A stretch of 64,000 nucleotides of DNA from CAIZGX01 sp044239865 (lineage in GTDB: Bacteria > Bacteroidota > Bacteroidia > Flavobacteriales_D > Sanyastnellaceae), in NCBI GenBank assembly GCA_044239865.1, contig JBIIAO010000003.1, positions 248,001 through 312,000 on the forward strand, given 5' to 3'. Shown piece after piece: positions 58,704 through 64,000 of this stretch (within the stretch, counting starts at the first letter, position 1; every line of letters starts with the position of its first letter). Below the pieces are notes generated by a model that was given only the letters and a program-made list of their open reading frames with translations, was not told the DNA's origin and searched no databases. Made by a program: the position numbers and the translations under genes.

Positions 58704-61481
58704 TTAAGAATTTAATGCGTCTGCAGTATACGATTTCGTTTTTAAAAATACTTCGAAAGGCCCGCAATACAAGATGTTTCCACCTTTCTCACCACCTTCT
58801 GGGCCAATGTCAACAATCCAATCGGCGCAGCGCATAACATCGGTATGATGCTCAATAGCAATAACTGTATGTCCTTGTGCAAGCAAAGCCTGAAACGTTA
58901 TCATCAGTTTCTGCACATCGTGAAAATGCAATCCCGTTGTGGGCTCATCGAAGATGAAAAGTGTATGCGGTTGATTAGGACCTTTAATGAGGAAAGATGC
59001 CAATTTAATACGCTGTGCTTCTCCGCCAGAGAGCGTGCTGTTACTTTGTCCTAGCTTCACGTAGTCAAGACCTACGGCCTTTAGCGGAGTTAATTTTTGC
59101 ACAATGTGCTTCGCCGAAGTTGAGGCATCTTCACCAAAGAATTCAATGGCTTCGTCAACGGTTAAATCCAATACATCGGCTATGTTTTTCCCGCGGTACT
59201 GAACATCTAAAACTTCTTCTTTAAAACGTTTTCCCTTGCACGTTTCGCAAACCAATTCAACATCTGCCATAAACTGCATTTCAATCGTCTGAATGCCTTC
59301 TCCTTCGCACGTATCACATCTTCCCCCGGTTACGTTGAAAGAGAAAAACGCAGGCTTCATGTTGCGTTGTTTAGCCAACGGTTGTGAAGTGAAAAGCGCA
59401 CGAATGTCGTCGTATATTTTTAAGTACGTCGCAGGGTTCGAACGACTGCTTTTTCCTATCGGATTTTGATCTACAAACTCCAATGCTTTTATGGAAGAAA
59501 TACTTCCGGAAAGTTCGCTGTAATTGGAACTGTTTTCTGAAATTCCATTCAATGCATTTTGAAGGGCGGGGTAGAGGACACTCTTAATCAGTGTGCTTTT
59601 TCCAGACCCACTAACACCAGTAATCACGCTGAATGCGTGAAGAGGAATGTCAATGCTTGCATTCGATAAATTGTGAAGATTCACTTCTTTCAACGATACA
59701 ATATCTGTGAGTTTCTTCTTCGTTTTTTCAATGTGAATTTTCTTGTCACCACGCAAATATTCTCCTGTTAAAGTCTTGCCTTTTTTCTCGAGATCTTTGG
59801 CACTTCCTTCGAACACAATTTCACCGCCTTTCGCTCCAGCCTCAGGACCTATATCAATAATGTAATCGGCATTGCGAATTATTTCTTCTTCGTGCTCAAC
59901 TACAATTACGGTGTTGCCTTGGTCGCGAAGATTCTTCAATACTTCTAGTAATCGTTTGCTATCTCGAGGGTGCAATCCAATGCTCGGTTCGTCGAGTATG
60001 TACATTGAACCAACCAAAGCGCTTCCCAAGCTAGTCGCGAGATGTATGCGTTGTGCTTCGCCACCGCTGAGTGTGTTAGAAAGTCTGTTAAGTGTTAAAT
60101 ATTCCAGGCCCACTTCGCACAAAAAAAGAAGTCTGTTTTTTATCTCTAGAAGAATTCTTTTCGCAATGGATTCTTCGTTCTTCGTTAAAGAAAGTGTCTC
60201 GAAAAAGTTCAAAGATTTATGCAAAGGAAGTAGCATCAATTCAGACACCGATGTGTTTGCAATCTTCACGTAATTCGCTTCTTTTTTTAGCCGTGTTCCT
60301 TGACATTCTGGACAAGCGGTTTTTCCGCGATAACGTGAAAGCAATACACGATTTTGAATCTTATAAGTCTCTGCTTCTAAATATTTGAAGAAGGTATTTA
60401 TTCCATGAAAATGCGTGCAACCTTCCCAAATGGTTTTCTTTTGCACTGCGCTTAATTCGCGGTAAGGCGTGTGAATGGGAATTTCGGCTTTCTTCGCATT
60501 GCGAATTAAATCATCTTTCCATCCGCTTAATTTTTCACCCTTCCAACAGGCGATACAATCTTGATAAATGGAAAGATTTTCATTCGGAATAACCAACTTC
60601 GAATCAATGCCAATGATACTTCCAAATCCTTCGCACGATTTACATGCGCCAATCGGATTGTTGAAGGAAAATAAATTCAACGAGGGTTCTTCGAAAACAA
60701 CACCGTCTTCTTCCAGCTGATTCGCGAAAACTTCGAATTTCTTTTTGTCTGGAAAGAAAAGCGCGCAGTGCCCGCGTCCCAAGGAAAACGCCAGATCGAC
60801 GCTGTCTCCCAAACGTGAAGCTTCTAACTCATCGTCTTTCGACATGCGGTCAATGAGCAAATAGTATGTGTGTTTGGAAGAGTATTCAGCATCTTGTATT
60901 TCAACGAACTCGTTGTTGCAAACCAACCGACTAAAACCTTGCGCAAGCAAGGTCTCTTTTCCAATTTGAAAAGAAGTTTCAGATTCTATTTTAAGCTGAC
61001 AGACAATAGCAAAGCGTGTTTCATTTTTCAATTTGAAAATCACATTCACTACATCTGATGTGTTGTTTTTGGTTATTGCCTTTCCTGTGGTAGGAGAGAA
61101 GGTTACGCCAATGCGTGCATAGAGCAGTTTAATGTAATCGTATATTTCTGTTGAAGTGCCAACCGTAGAGCGAGAACTTCTTCCAGTTACTTTTTGTTCA
61201 ATAGCAACAGCCGGGCTAATCCCTACAATAGAGTCGACATCGGGTTTGTCGAATCGTCCCAAGAACTGACGTGCGTAAGAAGATAGACTTTCAACGTAAC
61301 GCCTTTGTCCTTCCGCGAATAGCGTGTTAAACGCCAAACTACTTTTTCCCGAACCACTCAGTCCTGTTAGCACAACGAGTTTATTTCTAGGAATAGAAAC
61401 AGAAATATTTTTCAAGTTGTGCACGCGTGCACCTTTAATAATGATATGGGTCTTGTAACTCTCGTTCTTCACGGCTTTCAT
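58704..61481 (-). CDS. uvrA: Excinuclease ABC subunit A
   Basis: 925 residues; damage-recognition ATPase of nucleotide excision repair, partner of UvrB at 16030. Two ABC ATPase halves: Walker A GLSGSGKSS (about 38-46) and GVSGSGKST (about 615), with signature LSGGEAQRI in both halves. Zinc modules: CKSCEGFG with CPECQGTR, and CDTCEGEG with CETCKGKR. N-terminal SYARQFLGRFDKPDVDSI is conserved. Normal length. Single-gene minus-strand unit, divergent from the ECF sigma factor. Confidence 0.97.
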   Translation of the reverse strand: MKAVKNESYKTHIIIKGARVHNLKNISVSIPRNKLVVLTGLSGSGKSSLAFNTLFAEGQRRYVESLSSYARQFLGRFDKPDVDSIVGISPAVAIEQKVTGRSSRSTVGTSTEIYDYIKLLYARIGVTFSPTTGKAITKNNTSDVVNVIFKLKNETRFAIVCQLKIESETSFQIGKETLLAQGFSRLVCNNEFVEIQDAEYSSKHTYYLLIDRMSKDDELEASRLGDSVDLAFSLGRGHCALFFPDKKKFEVFANQLEEDGVVFEEPSLNLFSFNNPIGACKSCEGFGSIIGIDSKLVIPNENLSIYQDCIACWKGEKLSGWKDDLIRNAKKAEIPIHTPYRELSAVQKKTIWEGCTHFHGINTFFKYLEAETYKIQNRVLLSRYRGKTACPECQGTRLKKEANYVKIANTSVSELMLLPLHKSLNFFETLSLTKNEESIAKRILLEIKNRLLFLCEVGLEYLTLNRLSNTLSGGEAQRIHLATSLGSALVGSMYILDEPSIGLHPRDSKRLLEVLKNLRDQGNTVIVVEHEEEIIRNADYIIDIGPEAGAKGGEIVFEGSAKDLEKKGKTLTGEYLRGDKKIHIEKTKKKLTDIVSLKEVNLHNLSNASIDIPLHAFSVITGVSGSGKSTLIKSVLYPALQNALNGISENSSNYSELSGSISSIKALEFVDQNPIGKSSRSNPATYLKIYDDIRALFTSQPLAKQRNMKPAFFSFNVTGGRCDTCEGEGIQTIEMQFMADVELVCETCKGKRFKEEVLDVQYRGKNIADVLDLTVDEAIEFFGEDASTSAKHIVQKLTPLKAVGLDYVKLGQSNSTLSGGEAQRIKLASFLIKGPNQPHTLFIFDEPTTGLHFHDVQKLMITFQALLAQGHTVIAIEHHTDVMRCADWIVDIGPEGGEKGGNILYCGPFEVFLKTKSYTADALNS

Positions 61482-61491
61482 GTTGAAGTGT

Positions 61492-61499
61492 CAAAGGTA
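61492..61499 (-). promoter_or_regulatory. -7 box of uvrA
   Basis: TACCTTTG on the minus strand, exact TAnnTTTG, ends ten bases before the ATG at 61481. Confidence 0.55.
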
Positions 61500-61558
61500 T
61501 TACCTCTTCAATCAGATTATTGTTCATTGGTAGGAAAGAAAAAAAAGTAAAAAATTAT

Positions 61559-61589
61559 TTGCTATTTGTAAAAACAATTACTATATTCG
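61559..61589 (+). promoter_or_regulatory. Promoter of the ECF sigma factor gene at 61711
   Basis: TTTG (TTG at 61559-61561), 20-base spacer, TATATTCG at 61582-61589 (TAnnTTYG). The transcript would have a leader of about 118 bases, the longest in the window. The rest of the 229-base gap with uvrA is AT-rich with no other gene. Confidence 0.5.
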
Positions 61590-61698
61590 TTTTCAAGATG
61601 TCAACAGAAAGACATTCAAATAAATAAATTCTCATCAAGCGCCTATAGAATATAACACTACTTTTTTTCAGTTCTAAATTAAGTTGAACCATTAAAAA

Positions 61699-61705
61699 AA
61701 GGAGG
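61699..61705 (+). promoter_or_regulatory. Strong Shine-Dalgarno sequence of the ECF sigma factor gene
   Basis: AAGGAGG five bases before the ATG at 61711. The only such site in the window besides rplI. Confidence 0.8.
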
Positions 61706-61710
61706 CCGTT

Positions 61711-62295
61711 ATGCGCTTATCACTCGAATCAGATCGCCAATTGGTAACCTTGTATATGCAAGGAAACGAACCCGCATTTCGTGAGTTAATGACTCGCTAC
61801 AAGTCAAAGGTGTTCGGAAAGATTTACATGTTCGTTCGCGATCGCGAATTAGCAAACGATTTATTCCAAGACACCTTCTTAAAAGCTGTGCAAGCACTGA
61901 AAGACGGACAGTACAACGAAGAAGGTAAATTTTCTGCATGGATCATGCGCATTGCACACAACTTGTGCATAGACCATTTCCGCAACAACAAGAAAATGCC
62001 TATTCAACGCGCTACCGATAAGTACGATCCACTTGATTTCGTTCAAGAGACTTCGAAGAACGTAGAGAAGCAGGTTATTCAAAAAGAAGTAACCAAAGAA
62101 GTTCGCCAATTAATAGGCATGCTTCCATCGGAGCAACGTGAAATTGTAATGATGCGTATTGTTTACGACATGAGCTTCAAGGAGATTGCAGATCACTTGG
62201 AAATAAGTATCAATACGGCTTTGGGAAGAATGCGCTACGCGTTAATTAACCTTCGCAAGCACATTGAAAAGCACAACATAAAGCTGGTAATCTAA
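61711..62295 (+). CDS. ECF-type RNA polymerase sigma factor
   Basis: 194 residues. Region 2 (about 20-90): EPAFRELMTRYKSKVFGKIYMF, DLFQDTFLKAVQAL and FSAWIMRIAHNLCIDHFR. Region 4 (about 135-185): LPSEQREIVMMRIVYDMSFKEIADHLEISINTALGRMRYAL (split at EIADHLEIS, the recognition helix region). No anti-sigma factor is visible nearby; a 36-codon ORF follows at 62362 instead. Codon choice looks like that of highly expressed genes. It has a long AT-rich leader and a strong Shine-Dalgarno sequence, both exceptional here. Confidence 0.95.
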   Translation: MRLSLESDRQLVTLYMQGNEPAFRELMTRYKSKVFGKIYMFVRDRELANDLFQDTFLKAVQALKDGQYNEEGKFSAWIMRIAHNLCIDHFRNNKKMPIQRATDKYDPLDFVQETSKNVEKQVIQKEVTKEVRQLIGMLPSEQREIVMMRIVYDMSFKEIADHLEISINTALGRMRYALINLRKHIEKHNIKLVI

Positions 62296-62361
62296 AAAAG
62301 ATTGTCTCGAGGGCAATATCGAAAGATAAGGTTGCGTTAATCCTAAAAATTAAACGCGCCT

Positions 62362-62472
62362 ATGCAAGACTTTACCCTTCAAGATTTAGTGGCTTTCATG
62401 GAGTCGGAAGAAATTATTCTTTCAGCATACGAACAGCTGCAACCGGTTACCAAAAATTATATTTGGAACTAA
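62362..62472 (+). CDS. Small ORF of 36 residues downstream of the ECF sigma factor
   Basis: Encodes a 36-residue acidic peptide beginning MQDFTLQDLVAFMESEE and ending KNYIWN, with an even helical, amphipathic pattern. It lies 66 bases after the sigma factor stop and directly before the operon terminator, so it is very likely on the same mRNA. It is in good codon usage. Its place and size suggest a possible regulator of the sigma factor, but I know no homologue. The 66-base gap shows no Shine-Dalgarno. Confidence 0.55.
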   Translation: MQDFTLQDLVAFMESEEIILSAYEQLQPVTKNYIWN

Positions 62473-62504
62473 TGAAAAGCCACTCTTAGGAGTGGCTTTT
62501 TTCT
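62473..62504 (+). terminator. Intrinsic terminator after the sigma factor and small ORF
   Basis: Stem AAAAGCCACTC / GAGTGGCTTTT (62475-62485 with 62490-62500), loop TTAG, then TTT. Confidence 0.88.
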
Positions 62505-62508
62505 TGTT

Positions 62509-62516
62509 TACTTTTG
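62509..62516 (+). promoter_or_regulatory. -7 box of the substrate-binding lipoprotein gene
   Basis: TACTTTTG, exact TAnnTTTG, ends four bases before the ATG at 62521. Confidence 0.55.
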
Positions 62517-62520
62517 CCCC

Positions 62521-63597
62521 ATGAAAGTGCAACGCCTCTTATTCATTCTCTTCATTAGCGCTGCTTTTCTGAACGCCTGTTCAACAGGAAACCCTTCGGG
62601 CGATGTGACCGTTATTTTTCAACCCAAATACGCCAAGGGTTTTCGTGTTGTGAAAAGTGGAAACGACACGCTTATTCAGTTTCTTTCTCATTCTGATTCT
62701 CCTTCCGTTTCACATTCTGTTTCTCTTTCTGAAATTCATCCCGAAAGAATTGCCCTTCTCAGTACCACCCATTCCTATTTCATAAATGCCTTAGATGGAA
62801 TGAAAAACGTATGCGGAGTTACATACGCCGACCGCATTCAGCTGGCGAATTTGCAAGAACAAATTCAAAATGGAAGAACACAGAATTTGACAAAAAACGG
62901 AGATATCAATCAGGAAGATTTACTTATGTTGAATCCAACCGTGCTCTTCAGCGTTCCCTTCGAACCCACCGACTACCGTTCGAAATTACCCAGTTGCGTC
63001 GTTATCCCAACATCTGAATATCTGGAAGAGCATCCGCTTGGAAAGGCTGAATGGCTCTGTGTTTTTGGGTATGTCCTTCGGAAAGATGTATTAGCGAGAG
63101 AGCTTTTTTTAGAAATTGAAAGGGAATACCTAGATTCTACGAAAGATGTTTCACAAGATTCTACGAAAGATGCTTCGCAAGGAAGGAGGAGGAAAGTTTT
63201 TTTTGCGACGAACAACGGCAGCGACTGGACCGTAGCGAATAACCAATCGTATTGGGCGATTTTACTGAGAGATGCAGGTGCGGAATATTTGGGTGCTACA
63301 GAGGGAAAAGGGAATTTGAACTTCGACAAAGAACGCATGTTGTTCGCGTTGAATGAAGCCGATGCGTATGGCGAGTTGGTGTATTTTCCGAATACATCCA
63401 ACGTTTCACTGTCAAAACTTCATCCGGAATTTATTCAAACCGTTCCCTTTCAACATAAAAATATATTCATTTGCAATGCCGCGAACAACGGCTTCTTTGA
63501 CAAGGCACTGCTAGAACCACATCTTTTACTTCAAGAGTTGAAGCAGGTCTTGGCCGATTCAACATTTTCAGGATACTATTTTCAACACACACAATAG
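62521..63597 (+). CDS. ABC transporter substrate-binding lipoprotein (iron-siderophore/cobalamin type)
   Basis: 358 residues. Lipoprotein signal with LNAC (Cys20). The fold is a class III periplasmic binding protein: IALLSTTHSYFINALDG and VCGVTYADRI in the first lobe, NQEDLLMLNPTVLFSVPF, then VFFATNNGSDW, and GKGNLNFDKERMLFALNEADAY in the second lobe. Two low-complexity insertions interrupt it: a Ser/His-rich stretch (about 57-71, 62688-62735) and the 12-base repeat stretch DSTKDVSQDSTKDASQ (205-220). The permease and ATPase are not in the window. Ligand unknown. Confidence 0.85.
   Translation: MKVQRLLFILFISAAFLNACSTGNPSGDVTVIFQPKYAKGFRVVKSGNDTLIQFLSHSDSPSVSHSVSLSEIHPERIALLSTTHSYFINALDGMKNVCGVTYADRIQLANLQEQIQNGRTQNLTKNGDINQEDLLMLNPTVLFSVPFEPTDYRSKLPSCVVIPTSEYLEEHPLGKAEWLCVFGYVLRKDVLARELFLEIEREYLDSTKDVSQDSTKDASQGRRRKVFFATNNGSDWTVANNQSYWAILLRDAGAEYLGATEGKGNLNFDKERMLFALNEADAYGELVYFPNTSNVSLSKLHPEFIQTVPFQHKNIFICNAANNGFFDKALLEPHLLLQELKQVLADSTFSGYYFQHTQ
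62688..62741 (+). repeat. Ser-rich low-complexity stretch in the binding-protein gene
   Basis: Degenerate TTCT-rich repetition encoding SHSDSPSVSHSVSLSE. Two similar ~22-base halves start near 62694 and 62717. Its sequence is unrelated to the 12-base family later in the same gene. Confidence 0.5.
63133..63182 (-). repeat. 12-base tandem repeat array inside the binding-protein gene, minus orientation
   Basis: Read on the minus strand: CCTTGCGAAGCA, TCTTTCGTAGAA, TCTTGTGAAACA, TCTTTCGTAGAA (63182 down to 63135). On the plus strand it is a 24-base direct duplication (63133-63156 and 63157-63180) with two differences. The first unit is identical to 53494-53505 in the glycosidase gene, in opposite orientation. 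Frame is preserved. Confidence 0.75.
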
Positions 63598-63610
63598 AAC
63601 ACGCAATACT

Positions 63611-63618
63611 TAACTTTG
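63611..63618 (+). promoter_or_regulatory. -7 box of the carboxylase gene
   Basis: TAACTTTG, exact TAnnTTTG, ends four bases before the ATG at 63623. Confidence 0.55.
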
Positions 63619-63622
63619 TCGC

Positions 63623-64000
63623 ATGGACTCGAAAGAATTGGAATTCAACAAGAACGAAGATAAAATGCTTCAACGCATAGCAGAACTTCAACGTAGATTG
63701 AAAAAAATCTACGAAGGTGGAGGAAAGAAACGCATCGAGAAAGAACACGAAAAAGGAAAGATGACCGCTCGCGAGCGTATTGATTATCTGTTAGACAAAG
63801 ACACGGAGCACATTGAAATCGGGGCCTTCGCCGGAGATGGGATGTACGCTGAACACGGCGGATGTCCAGCAGGTGGAGTAGTTGTAGTTATGGGATATGT
63901 GTCGAAAAAGCTTTGCTTGGTTGTCGCGAACGACGCTACAGTCAAGGCGGGCGCGTGGTTCCCGATAACTGGAAAGAAGAATCTTCGTGCGCAAGAGATT
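63623..64000 (+). CDS. Acyl-CoA carboxylase beta (carboxyltransferase) subunit, N-terminal part (truncated by window edge)
   Basis: 126 residues visible, open to the window end. After a charged N-terminal helix (MDSKELEFNKNEDKMLQRIAEL) come KRIEKEHEKGKMTARERIDYLLD, FAGDGMYAEHGGCPAGGVVVVMG and VVANDATVKAGAWFP, typical of propionyl- or methylcrotonyl-CoA carboxylase beta subunits (longer blocks split). It would transfer carboxyl from biotin to an acyl-CoA. The exact substrate cannot be told from this fragment. Four bases after a perfect promoter box. Confidence 0.92.
   Translation, partial: MDSKELEFNKNEDKMLQRIAELQRRLKKIYEGGGKKRIEKEHEKGKMTARERIDYLLDKDTEHIEIGAFAGDGMYAEHGGCPAGGVVVVMGYVSKKLCLVVANDATVKAGAWFPITGKKNLRAQEI

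Noticed and set aside
60684..60696. Third copy of the 12-base repeat in uvrA (reverse strand reads TTTTCGAAGAACC)
   Set aside because: It is a single unit encoding FEEPS in a conserved part of UvrA, with no tandem neighbours; most likely coincidence.
1..64000. CRISPR, prophage, transposon or integrated element
   Set aside because: No spacer-repeat arrays, transposase, integrase or phage genes, and no shift in composition that would mark an island.

Overview
The window is a chromosomal segment of a Bacteroidetes bacterium, most likely of the order Flavobacteriales. The evidence is the presence of secretion substrates with type IX (T9SS) C-terminal sorting domains, the promoter signature TAnnTTTG (often TAnnTTCG here) upstream of many genes, a near absence of Shine-Dalgarno sequences, a bacillithiol synthase (bshA), a long-form GAPDH, and several families typical of the phylum (DUF2851, DUF3078, DUF4249, DUF4920, DUF2330, DUF983). 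I see no phage, transposon, integron or CRISPR array. Coding density is high and no gene-free stretch exceeds 300 bases.

Layout: 1-2291 holds the end of carA and a polytopic membrane protein; 2343-3278 is mdh on the minus strand; 3402-7312 is a run of exported proteins (YwqK-like repeat protein, subtilisin-like protease, alpha/beta hydrolase, the last two T9SS cargo). 7349-7422 is a CAU-anticodon tRNA. 7461-9782 carries hutI and aroC, followed by a very large PNGase F-like T9SS protein on the minus strand (9784-13230). 13337-14759 holds DUF2851 and PspC genes, 14843-15948 the rpsF-rpsR-rplI ribosomal operon, 16030-18530 uvrB plus a lipoprotein, 18610-20862 a lysyl-endopeptidase-like T9SS protease, and 20954-23333 a glycosyltransferase, an ECF sigma factor and rsmG.

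24446-33765 is the metabolic core: a hotdog thioesterase, menF, menD, menB, menA, an embedded membrane protein, menC, menE, rdgB and accA, mostly joined by 1-4 base stop/start overlaps. This covers menaquinone synthesis from chorismate (made by AroC, also in this window) except for a recognisable menH. 33835-47669 is mixed: an OmpA/TPR lipoprotein, DUF3078, an M16 peptidase, an MBL hydrolase divergent from a radical SAM protein, a ureohydrolase-sucC pair, a LolD-like ATPase and a Do-family protease. 47820-64000 holds gap, a DUF2330/RnfD-like pair, cmk, a glycosidase-esterase fusion, bshA, msrB, uvrA, an ECF sigma factor followed by a 36-codon small ORF, an iron/cobalamin-type binding lipoprotein and the start of a biotin-dependent carboxylase beta subunit.

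The most unusual signals are not a new gene cluster. (1) At least eleven genes have a promoter -7 box ending only 3-6 bases before the start codon, implying leaderless mRNAs, whereas central-metabolism and ribosomal genes have longer leaders. (2) Only two genes, rplI and the ECF sigma factor at 61711, carry a strong Shine-Dalgarno. (3) A 12-base tandem repeat family is inserted in frame, in opposite orientations, inside two exported-protein genes 10 kb apart. (4) A small protein is built of four exact 25-residue repeats.
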